Of a stretch of 64,000 bases of DNA, positions 34,999 through 42,218 are shown in pieces. Under the pieces are notes generated by a model. It saw only the letters and a program-made list of their open reading frames with translations, was not told the DNA's origin and did not search any database. The stretch spans positions 1-64,000 of the forward strand of contig NZ_WHUG01000005.1 in NCBI RefSeq assembly GCF_009380215.1, given 5' to 3'. Position 1 is the first letter of the stretch. Each line of letters opens with the position of its first letter. The position numbers were made by a program, and so were the translations under genes. The stretch is from Rugamonas aquatica (lineage in GTDB: Bacteria; Pseudomonadota; Gammaproteobacteria; Burkholderiales; Burkholderiaceae_D).

Positions 34999-36165
34999 TC
35001 ACGCGCTGAGCGCCTGCATCTCCGCATACAGGTTGACCTTGCCCTCGAAGCCGATGCCGACGAGGTCCGGCATGGTGATGTAGCCGTTATCGACCGTCAC
35101 GCCATCCGGGAAGCCACCGAACGGCTGGAACAGGTCCGGGTACGACTCGTTGCCACCCAGGCCCAATCCCGCTGCGATATTCAGCGACATCTGATGACCG
35201 CCGTGCGGGATGCAGCGCTTGCGCGACCAGCCATGCTCCTGCAGCATATCCAGCGTCCGCAGGTACTCGACCAGGCCATAGCTCAATGCGCAATCGAACT
35301 GCAGCCAGTCGCGGTCCGCGCGCATGCCACCGTGGCGTATCAGGTTGCGTGCATCCTGCATCGAAAACAGGTTCTCGCCGGTGGCCATCGGCTTATCGTA
35401 GTAATTGCGCAGCGTCGCCTGCAATTCAAAGTCCAGCGGATCGCCCGCTTCCTCGTACCAGAACAGGTCATACTTCGACAGCGCCTTCGCATACTTGATC
35501 GCGGTGTCCAGATCGAAGCGGCCGTTGGCGTCCACCGCCAGCTTCTGGCCGTCGCCCAGAACACTGAGGATGGAGTCGATGCGGCGCAGGTCTTCATCCA
35601 GCGAGGCGCCGCCGATTTTCTTCTTCACCACCGTGTAGCCACGGTCGATGTAGCTGCGCATTTCGTCCTTCAGCTTCCCGTGGTCCTGGCCCGGATAGTA
35701 GTAGCCGCCCGCAGCATAGACGAAGATCTTGCGGTCCGGCGTGCCGTTGCCGTAACGGTCAGCCAGCAGCTGGAACAGTGGCACGCGTTCGATCTTGGCG
35801 ACGGCATCCCACACCGCCATGTCGATGGTGCCAATGGCGACCGAACGTTCGCCATGGCCGCCCGGCTTCTCGTTGGTGAACATGCAGTTCCAGATCTTGT
35901 GCGGATCGAGGTTGGTGCCGGCGTCGTTCATCAGCGACACCGGATCCGCTTCCAGGATGCGCGGAATGAAGCGCTCGCGCATCAGCATGCCCTGGCCATA
36001 GCGGCCGTTCGAGTTGAAACCATAGCCCACCACCGGCTTGCCGTCGCGGATAACGTCCGTGATAACCGCCACCAGGCTCAGAGTCATCTTGCTGAAATCG
36101 ATGTAGGCGTTGCGGATGGGGGAACTGATAGGGATGGTCTTTTCGCGGATCTCGACGATTTTCAC
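34999..36165 (-). CDS. tarD: D(-)-tartrate dehydratase (enolase superfamily)
   Basis: 388 residues from a GTG start with GGAGA upstream. The sequence is strongly like the characterised Bradyrhizobium TarD as I remember it: RNAYIDFSKM near the start, the KxK acid/base pair (Lys181, Lys183), metal ligands Asp212 (VDANGRF), Glu238 (WYEE) and Glu264 (ATGEN), then HGGHQMSLNIAAGLGLGGNESYPDLFQP. It dehydrates D-tartrate to oxaloacetate. A divergent LysR gene is the probable D-tartrate-sensing regulator. No tartrate transporter is adjacent. The enzyme call is confident, based on recall rather than a search. Confidence 0.92.
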   Translation of the reverse strand: MKIVEIREKTIPISSPIRNAYIDFSKMTLSLVAVITDVIRDGKPVVGYGFNSNGRYGQGMLMRERFIPRILEADPVSLMNDAGTNLDPHKIWNCMFTNEKPGGHGERSVAIGTIDMAVWDAVAKIERVPLFQLLADRYGNGTPDRKIFVYAAGGYYYPGQDHGKLKDEMRSYIDRGYTVVKKKIGGASLDEDLRRIDSILSVLGDGQKLAVDANGRFDLDTAIKYAKALSKYDLFWYEEAGDPLDFELQATLRNYYDKPMATGENLFSMQDARNLIRHGGMRADRDWLQFDCALSYGLVEYLRTLDMLQEHGWSRKRCIPHGGHQMSLNIAAGLGLGGNESYPDLFQPFGGFPDGVTVDNGYITMPDLVGIGFEGKVNLYAEMQALSA

Positions 36166-36219
36166 GGTGCTGTCTCCAGTGGGCTAAGAATGGGACCAAG
36201 CTTACTCTTGAAAAGCAGT

Positions 36220-36252
36220 CGTATAATTCACTGATATTTACTCCTTTATACA
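36220..36252. promoter_or_regulatory. AT-rich divergent promoter region of tarD and its LysR
   Basis: The 93-bp gap between divergent starts contains TATAAT (36222-36227) and TATACA (36247-36252), both in an AT-rich patch. TATACA ends six bases before the GTG of the LysR gene, which would give a leaderless transcript. The leftward tarD start has its own GGAGA ribosome-binding site. Confidence 0.4.
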
Positions 36253-36258
36253 CTTCAA

Positions 36259-37176
36259 GTGAATAATGACATCGTCTCCGAATTGTCTTTCTTCGTGCTG
36301 CTGGCGAAGCTGGGCAGCCTTTCCGCCACCGCGCGGGAGCTGGGCATCACGCCGCCGGCCGTCACCAAGCGCCTGATGCTGATGGAGCAGCGCCTGGGCG
36401 TGCGCCTGCTGAACCGCACCACGCGCCGCGTCAGCCTAACCAGCGAAGGCGAAACCTACCTGTCGCAAGCCGCCCGCATCCTCGGCGACATCCGCGACAT
36501 GGAGGAATCGGTATCGAGCAGCCGCGCCGCGCCCAAGGGCCTGTTGCGCGTGAACGCCACGCTGGGTTTCGGTCGCACCACCATCGCGCCATTGGTCTCC
36601 GCGTTCGCCCGCCGCTATCCGGACGTGGAAGTGCAACTGCAGCTGACCGACCGCGCCATCAACCTAGTGGAAGACGCCTACGACCTGGGCATCCGCTTCG
36701 GCGAACTGCCCGATACGCGACTGGGTGCGCGCAAGATCCTGTCCAACCGGCGCTTCCTGTGCGCCTCGCCGGCCTACCTGAAGCGGCGCGGCATGCCGCA
36801 TCTGCCGCAGGATCTGGCGCAGCACAGCTGCATCCTGCACCGCCAGAACAACGATACCTACAGCACCTGGAAGCTGCAAAAGGGCCGCAAGGCCGAGACG
36901 GTGAAGGTACACGGCAGCCTGTCCAGCAACGACGGTGACGTGGTGCTGGGCTGGGCGCTGGACGGCCACGGCATCCTGCTGCGGTCCGAATGGGACGCGG
37001 CCAAATACCTCGACAGCGGCCGCCTGCAAGTGGTGCTGGCCGATTACACGCTGCCGTCGGCCGACCTGTACGTCTACTATCCGAGCCGGCAGCAGCAGCC
37101 GGCCCGCGTGCGCGCCTTCATCGACTTCCTCGCGGAGAGCATTCCGGCAGCGGCAAATAAACGCCATCGGATATAA
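36259..37176 (+). CDS. LysR-family regulator, probable regulator of D-tartrate use
   Basis: 305 residues with a GTG start. N-terminal helix-turn-helix (ELSFFVLLAKLGSLSATARELGITPPAVTKRLMLME) and a substrate-binding domain from about residue 90. The closest style is the CrgA/TtdR-like LysR group, which often governs dicarboxylate or tartrate genes. It is divergent from tarD. No ribosome-binding site is visible before the GTG. Its stop codon overlaps a TATAAT that may serve the next gene. Confidence 0.9.
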   Translation: MNNDIVSELSFFVLLAKLGSLSATARELGITPPAVTKRLMLMEQRLGVRLLNRTTRRVSLTSEGETYLSQAARILGDIRDMEESVSSSRAAPKGLLRVNATLGFGRTTIAPLVSAFARRYPDVEVQLQLTDRAINLVEDAYDLGIRFGELPDTRLGARKILSNRRFLCASPAYLKRRGMPHLPQDLAQHSCILHRQNNDTYSTWKLQKGRKAETVKVHGSLSSNDGDVVLGWALDGHGILLRSEWDAAKYLDSGRLQVVLADYTLPSADLYVYYPSRQQQPARVRAFIDFLAESIPAAANKRHRI

Positions 37177-37177
37177 T
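37172..37177 (+). promoter_or_regulatory. -10 consensus TATAAT, 6 nt before the copper operon
   Basis: A perfect TATAAT overlaps the stop codon of the upstream LysR gene and ends six bases before ATG 37184. If used, the copper operon transcript starts at its first codon. The -35 region is not convincing. Confidence 0.4.
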
Positions 37178-37183
37178 GACAAC

Positions 37184-37567
37184 ATGATCGAAATGGCAAA
37201 ACGACAAACGCTGCACATCTGGATAGCCTTGCTGGCAATCCTGTTCAGCGCACTCGCGCCTTCGATTTCGCACGCACTGGCCGCAGCCGGCGCCGACACC
37301 GTGGAAGTCTGCACGGTGAGCGGCTACAAACTGGTCAAGCTCGCCCCCGGCGACAACGGCAAAGCCCCAGCATCCGCCAAGCACGGCATGGAGCATTGCG
37401 CGTTCTGCGCCACACACGGCGGTTCCGACGCCATCCCCACCGCACCGGCTACCGTGCTGCTTGCGGATGGCGGCCGCGCTATCTACCCATCCCTCTTTTA
37501 CGCCGCCCCGCAGCCGCTGCACGCATGGTCTGCGGCTCACGCACGCGCACCGCCCTCCCTCGTCTGA
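37184..37567 (+). CDS. DUF2946-family protein, probable copper-linked periplasmic factor
   Basis: 127 residues: a hydrophobic N-terminus (LHIWIALLAILFSALAPSISHALA) that is a signal peptide or anchor, then a metal-binding-looking cluster HGMEHCAFCATH (His67, His71, Cys72, Cys75, His78). DUF2946 genes are known to sit beside TonB-dependent copper receptors, as here: a PepSY protein and an OprC-like receptor follow in the same direction. It may bind copper in the periplasm. ATG 37193 is a possible alternative start. No ribosome-binding site is seen. Confidence 0.85.
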   Translation: MIEMAKRQTLHIWIALLAILFSALAPSISHALAAAGADTVEVCTVSGYKLVKLAPGDNGKAPASAKHGMEHCAFCATHGGSDAIPTAPATVLLADGGRAIYPSLFYAAPQPLHAWSAAHARAPPSLV

Positions 37568-37624
37568 TCCCTGCCCACGGGCGCACTTTTGTGCGCTAGG
37601 TCAAACTGTCTGACGAGGATAGCA

Positions 37625-39040
37625 ATGAGCTTATCGTATTCTGCTACGGCCGCAGTCACGCGCGCCGGCCTGTATCGACGCATCTGGCGCTGGCATTTTT
37701 TTGCCGGCCTGGTTTGCGTACCTTTTATTTTTTCACTGGCGGTGACTGGCGCCATGTACCTGTTCCATCGCCAGATCGACGACCTGGTCTACGCCCCGCA
37801 AATGCTGCGCGCGCAGGCCAGCGACAACATGCAGCAGCCGTCCCGGCTGATCGCCGCCGCGTTGCACTCCTACCCAGGGCGGCCCAAGGCGCTCAACCTG
37901 CCTGAGGACGACCGGCACAACGCGCAGGTGGATGTGATCCTCCCCGACGGCAGCACGCTGCAGGTGTTTGTCGATCCCGCCACCGCCAAGGTTGCAGGCA
38001 CCATCGCAGAAGACCAGCGGATCATGACCACCGTGAAGCACATCCATTCGCTGGCCATCGCCGGTGACGGCGGCAAGGTAGTGATTGAAATCGTGGCCGG
38101 CTGGATCATCGTCCTGATGTCCACCGGTGTCTACCTGTGGTGGCCGCGTGGCCGTCGAGTGGGCGTGGTGTCGATACGGCCGGGAGCCGAGGGGCGAACG
38201 TGGTGGCGCGATCTGCACGCCGTCACCGGCGCCTTTAGCGGCATCGTCATCCTGTTCCTGGCGCTGACCGGCATGCCGTGGTCTGTGTTCTGGGGCGCAA
38301 ACGTCAACGCATGGCTGACCGCGCACGATCTAGGTGTCCCGAATGGCATGTGGCGAGGCGTACCCAAATCCACGCTGCCGGCGGGCGCCCTGGGCGAACT
38401 GCCGTGGACCCAGCAGCAGCTCGCGGTTCCTGAATCGGACGATCCGCATGCACACCACAAGGCCGTGCCGCACGAGGCCAGCGCCAACGACTATGTCCTG
38501 CTAAGCCACTCCGGCACGGCCAGCCCGGACGCCGTCGTCGCGCAACTGGCATCGATAGGCATCGATCGCGGCTACCGGCTTGCGTTGCCGCGCGATCCCC
38601 GTGGCGTCTACAGCGCGATCCGCAGCACCGGTCGTACGGAGGACCAGCGCGTGATCCACATCGACCAATACAGCCGCAATGTACTGATGGATATCGGCCC
38701 GGAGCGCATCGGCGCGATAGGCCGCATCACCGAATGGGGCGTCAGCGTGCATCAGGGCGGAGAGTACGGCACGCCCAACCTGCTGCTCATGCTGGCCGGT
38801 TGCCTGGCGCTGATCGCGCTTTGCATCAGCGGCATCGTCATCTGGTGGAAGCGCCGTCCCACCGGCAGGCTGGCCGCGCCCGAGCGCCGCAACAGCGACC
38901 AGCTGGCGCGTGGCGTCGTGCTGATCGCCGTGGTGCTGGGCTGCTGCTTCCCGCTGCTCGGCGCATCCATGCTGGCCGTGCTGCTGCTCGACACGCTGAT
39001 CGCCGCGCTGCGCCGCCGTCCGCACACAAACTATCAATAA
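37625..39040 (+). CDS. PepSY-associated membrane protein (possible metal reductase)
   Basis: 471 residues from ATG 37625, with GAGGA upstream. Four main membrane helices: WHFFAGLVCVPFIFSLAVTGAMYLF near the start, IVAGWIIVLMSTGVYLWWP, HAVTGAFSGIVILFLALTG, and LLLMLAGCLALIALCISGIVIWW, plus a final hydrophobic segment. Conserved histidines at helix ends suit heme binding, as in PepSY_TM proteins that reduce metals at the inner membrane. It lies between DUF2946 and the copper-type receptor, so reduction of imported copper is inferred. Confidence 0.88.
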   Translation: MSLSYSATAAVTRAGLYRRIWRWHFFAGLVCVPFIFSLAVTGAMYLFHRQIDDLVYAPQMLRAQASDNMQQPSRLIAAALHSYPGRPKALNLPEDDRHNAQVDVILPDGSTLQVFVDPATAKVAGTIAEDQRIMTTVKHIHSLAIAGDGGKVVIEIVAGWIIVLMSTGVYLWWPRGRRVGVVSIRPGAEGRTWWRDLHAVTGAFSGIVILFLALTGMPWSVFWGANVNAWLTAHDLGVPNGMWRGVPKSTLPAGALGELPWTQQQLAVPESDDPHAHHKAVPHEASANDYVLLSHSGTASPDAVVAQLASIGIDRGYRLALPRDPRGVYSAIRSTGRTEDQRVIHIDQYSRNVLMDIGPERIGAIGRITEWGVSVHQGGEYGTPNLLLMLAGCLALIALCISGIVIWWKRRPTGRLAAPERRNSDQLARGVVLIAVVLGCCFPLLGASMLAVLLLDTLIAALRRRPHTNYQ

Positions 39041-39076
39041 CAGTAACTATCAACGACAGTAACAAAAGGATTTAGC

Positions 39077-41185
39077 ATGAAACAGCACTACCTCACCGCC
39101 TGCCTGGCCATCGCCAGCGCCGCCGCTGCAACCGCCAACGCACAAACCGGCAACGAAGCGACCGCCGAGCCACGCATCAAAGTCATCGTCTCTGCCATTG
39201 GCGAAGGCTGGCTGCAACGACCGAATGCCGTCAGCGATTCCGCATTGCTGCTCAGCGCAACGCCCGGCTACAGCGCGGCGCAGGCTGGCGGCGTCTCGGC
39301 CCTGCCATTCGTCAATGGCCTGGGTGACGACCGCCTCAAGATCCGCATCGACGGAATGGAGATCACCTCCGCCTGCGCCAACCACATGAATGCCCCGCTG
39401 TCGTACATCGACCCGAGCCAGGTCGGCCGCATCGAAGTGCTGGCTGGCGTAACGCCGGTCAGCACCGGCGGCGACAGCATAGGCGGCACCGTCACCGTCA
39501 AATCCGCCGCGCCGGTGTTCGCCGAGACGGCGGATGCACTGCGCAGCACCGGCCGCATCACCATGAACGCTGGCAGCAATGGCGAGACGATCAACAGCGG
39601 CATCTCCGCCGGCATCGCCAGCGACCGCTGGAGCCTGGGCTACAGCGCAGCCTATGCGCGTGGCCACAGCTACGACGACGGCGATGGCCAGCGCGTGCTG
39701 GCCAGCCTGTACGAGAGCATCAACCAGTCGGCGGTGCTGGCCCTGCGCGGAAAAGACCAGCAGCTCACACTGCGTGCAGGTATCCAGCACATTCCCTACC
39801 AGGGCTTCCCCAACCAGTACATGGACATGACCGGCAACGACGGCAAGTTCGCCAACCTGGGCTACGTCGGCCGGTTCGGCTGGGGCGAGCTGGATGGCAG
39901 CGCCTACTGGCAACGGACCAACCACGATATGGGTTTCTTCACGCCGGAACGGCGCGGCATGATGCCGATGGTGACGCGCGGCCGCAACGCAGGTTACGCT
40001 CTCAAGGCCACGCTGCCTTGGGGCGACGCCGGCAAGCTGCGCGTCGGCCACGAGTACCACACCTTCCGCCTGGACGACTACTGGCCTGCAGTTCCCGGCT
40101 CAATGATGATGGGACCGCAGACCTATGTGAACATCAACGACGGCCAGCGTGACCGCGTCGCGCTGTACGGCGAGGCGGAGACTGTGCACAACGCGCAATG
40201 GACGTCGCTGCTCGGCGCACGTTGGGAGTCGGTACGCATGGATGCTGGCGACGTGCAGCCCTATTCCAACAACATGATGAACGCCGCCGACGCCGCAGCC
40301 GCTGCGGCATTCAACGCCCGCTCGCGCCGTCAGCGCGACAGCAATCTGGATCTGACCGCGCTGGGGCGTTTCGAAGCCGATGCGTCCACCACATATGAAC
40401 TGGCGGCGGCACGCAAGACTCGTTCGCCCAATCTGTACGAGCGCTACTCCTGGGGGCGCGGCACGATGGCGATGACCATGACGAACTGGTTCGGCGACGG
40501 CAACGGTTATGTCGGTAATATCGATCTGAAGCCGGAGACCGCGTACACACTGGGCTTCACCGCGCACTGGCACGGCGCGGGGACTGCGGGATGGTTCGTC
40601 AAGCTGAACCCCTACTACAGCCGCGTGCAGGACTATATCGACGTGGATGTACTGGGGCAGTTCCATCCCTACATGCGGATGAGCGCGAGCGGTGCGCTGC
40701 TGCGCTTTGCCAACCACGACGCAAAACTGTATGGCGCCAACCTGTCCTGGAGCGTACCGGTTGCCAGCAGGTCTTCCTTTGGTTCGTTCACCTTCACCGG
40801 CAACGCCGCGTACGCGCGCGGAAAACGCACGGATGGCGGCGACCTGTATCGCATCATGCCGTTCAACGCCTTGCTGACGCTGGAGCACACGAGCGGCGCG
40901 TGGCACAACCAGATCGAAACCAAACTGGTCTCCCGCAAGGACCGTGTCGATGCACGCCGGTTGGAGCCGAAAACCGCAGGCTATGCCCTCCTCAACGCGC
41001 GCACCGCCTACCAAGTGCGGAAGAATGTGCGCCTGACGGCCGGCGTCAGCAACCTGCTGGATAAAGAGTATGCCGATCCACTGGGCGGCGTCTACCTGTC
41101 CGGCCTGCGCGCCGACGGCGGCGCACTGCGCCCGTTGCCGGGCCACGGCCGTTCGATCGACGTTGGCATCAGCGTCGACCTGTAA
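39077..41185 (+). CDS. TonB-dependent receptor, OprC/NosA-like copper receptor
   Basis: 702 residues: signal peptide (to about residue 22), plug domain (about 35-150) and a beta barrel ending in GHGRSIDVGISVDL. Two motifs match the CxxxM and HxM copper site described for Pseudomonas OprC: Cys100-Met104 (SACANHMN) and His283-Met285 (TNHDMGFF). The Met-rich RGTMAMTMTNWF segment is also typical. It should import copper across the outer membrane using TonB energy. AAGGA precedes the ATG. It is the last gene of the DUF2946/PepSY operon, followed directly by a long hairpin. Confidence 0.9.
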   Translation: MKQHYLTACLAIASAAAATANAQTGNEATAEPRIKVIVSAIGEGWLQRPNAVSDSALLLSATPGYSAAQAGGVSALPFVNGLGDDRLKIRIDGMEITSACANHMNAPLSYIDPSQVGRIEVLAGVTPVSTGGDSIGGTVTVKSAAPVFAETADALRSTGRITMNAGSNGETINSGISAGIASDRWSLGYSAAYARGHSYDDGDGQRVLASLYESINQSAVLALRGKDQQLTLRAGIQHIPYQGFPNQYMDMTGNDGKFANLGYVGRFGWGELDGSAYWQRTNHDMGFFTPERRGMMPMVTRGRNAGYALKATLPWGDAGKLRVGHEYHTFRLDDYWPAVPGSMMMGPQTYVNINDGQRDRVALYGEAETVHNAQWTSLLGARWESVRMDAGDVQPYSNNMMNAADAAAAAAFNARSRRQRDSNLDLTALGRFEADASTTYELAAARKTRSPNLYERYSWGRGTMAMTMTNWFGDGNGYVGNIDLKPETAYTLGFTAHWHGAGTAGWFVKLNPYYSRVQDYIDVDVLGQFHPYMRMSASGALLRFANHDAKLYGANLSWSVPVASRSSFGSFTFTGNAAYARGKRTDGGDLYRIMPFNALLTLEHTSGAWHNQIETKLVSRKDRVDARRLEPKTAGYALLNARTAYQVRKNVRLTAGVSNLLDKEYADPLGGVYLSGLRADGGALRPLPGHGRSIDVGISVDL

Positions 41186-41190
41186 AAAAT

Positions 41191-41278
41191 TGGGGTCAAG
41201 TCTGACATTTGGACACGGCCTCAGCCATCCTTGGCTATTTGCGGCAGAGCTCGTGTCCGAATGTCAGACTTGACCCCA
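41191..41278. repeat. Long inverted repeat (27-bp arms) with inner hairpin
   Basis: The arms 41191-41217 and 41252-41278 pair at 26 of 27 positions (TGGGGTCAAGTCTGACATT...). The 34-bp centre contains AGCCA/TGGCT, a second small stem. The element starts six bases after the receptor stop codon and the right arm is followed by T6 (41283-41288). It could terminate the copper operon, and it looks like a dispersed REP or MITE-type unit. Its right half is translated as the C-terminus of the leftward gene 41221-41685. Confidence 0.85.
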
Positions 41279-41685
41279 GCCGTTTTTTGAGGCGCCACGC
41301 GTACCGGCAGCCACTGCGCCACGCAGAAGGCCATCTCCGGCAGGATAAACAGCCAGAGTAGCGGTGCGCCGGTGACGCTGAGCGTCCAAATCATCCAGGT
41401 TGAAAACAGCAGTCGCGCCACGCCGTCGAAACGGCCGAAGCGCTGCTGCGGGTCGCTGATACGCAATAGCGCCCACACCAGCACCACACTACCCAGCAAG
41501 CAGGCAAACAGCACATGGAACGGCGCGAACTCCGGCAGCGCGGGGCCGCCCAGCCGCTGGTTGATGTCGTCCAATTGCGTGCGGGCGAAGGCGAAACTCC
41601 ACGGCGTGGCAAAGGGCGCCGTCACGATCAGATCGTAGATGGCGCTGCCGAGGACAATTTTACGAAAGGTGGATGCTGCAAGCAT
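41221..41685 (-). CDS. Four-helix membrane protein under MerR control, tail made of repeat DNA
   Basis: 154 residues with four hydrophobic helices (IVLGSAIYDLIVTAPFATPW, FHVLFACLLGSVVLVWALL, LLFSTWMIWTLSVTGAPLLW, LFILPEMAFCVAQWLPV). GGAG precedes the ATG. From about residue 136 the frame runs into the inverted repeat at 41191-41278, so the ending GVKSDIRTRALPQIAKDG is repeat-derived; the original tail was probably shorter or different. It is divergent from a MerR regulator with an overlapping MerR-type operator. Function unknown; a role in response to whatever the MerR senses is inferred. Confidence 0.78.
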   Translation of the reverse strand: MLAASTFRKIVLGSAIYDLIVTAPFATPWSFAFARTQLDDINQRLGGPALPEFAPFHVLFACLLGSVVLVWALLRISDPQQRFGRFDGVARLLFSTWMIWTLSVTGAPLLWLFILPEMAFCVAQWLPVRVAPQKTAGVKSDIRTRALPQIAKDG

Positions 41686-41713
41686 GACGTCTCCTGGAAT
41701 ATGGTGGAGCCAT

Positions 41714-41744
41714 GCTAAAGCCTGGAGTACACTCCAAGGTCAAA
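41714..41744 (-). promoter_or_regulatory. MerR-type promoter/operator with 19-bp spacer
   Basis: Reading leftward: -35 TTGACC (41744-41739), a 19-bp spacer holding the inverted repeat TGGAGT/ACTCCA (41723-41736), then a -10-like TTTAGC (41719-41714). Long-spacer promoters with an ACTCCA-type dyad between -35 and -10 are the hallmark of MerR-family activation by DNA distortion. It serves the membrane protein gene 41221-41685. Confidence 0.75.
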
Positions 41745-41763
41745 CGATATTTGGAGTTCGGGC

Positions 41764-42135
41764 ATGCAAATCGGAGAAATCGCCAGCGCCACGGGGCTAA
41801 GCCGCGACACCCTGCGCTTCTACGAGAAGCGCGGCCTGCTGCGCGCGCGCCGCAGCGCCAACGGCTACCGCGACTATCCGCCGGAAGCAGTGGACTGGCT
41901 GCGCTACATCCGCCTGGCGCAAACGCTGGGCTTCACGCTGGGAGAGATCGAAGCCGACCTGCCGCTGCTGGCCGAACCGGAATCCTCCGCGCCCCAATTG
42001 CGCGCGGCGCTGGAACGCAAGCTGGAAGACATCGACAAGCGCATCGAAGGCCTGCACACCTTGCGCGGAGAACTGGCGCGCAGGTTGGGCGAGAACATGC
42101 AGGCCTGCCCGTTACAAGCCACATCCGACACTTAG
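41764..42135 (+). CDS. MerR-family transcriptional regulator
   Basis: 123 residues. N-terminal helix-turn-helix MQIGEIASATGLSRDTLRFYEKRGLLRARRSANGYRDY is typical, followed by the coiled-coil dimer helix (about 85-115). Only one cysteine lies near the C-terminus (MQACPL), so it lacks the paired cysteines of mercury, copper or zinc sensors. It probably senses an organic or redox signal. GGAG precedes the ATG. Divergent from the four-helix membrane protein gene, whose promoter has a matching operator. Confidence 0.93.
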   Translation: MQIGEIASATGLSRDTLRFYEKRGLLRARRSANGYRDYPPEAVDWLRYIRLAQTLGFTLGEIEADLPLLAEPESSAPQLRAALERKLEDIDKRIEGLHTLRGELARRLGENMQACPLQATSDT

Positions 42136-42218
42136 AGTTCGTCAGCCTTTCCATCCGCATCAACTGAGGAAGCACCTCCGACTAGACGAACGGACTGGCT
42201 TCATACTCTCCCTTAGCG

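Noticed and set aside
41191..41278. Inverted repeats considered as ends of an insertion sequence
   Set aside because: The arms are only 34 bp apart and enclose no transposase gene, so a palindromic repeat unit is the better description.
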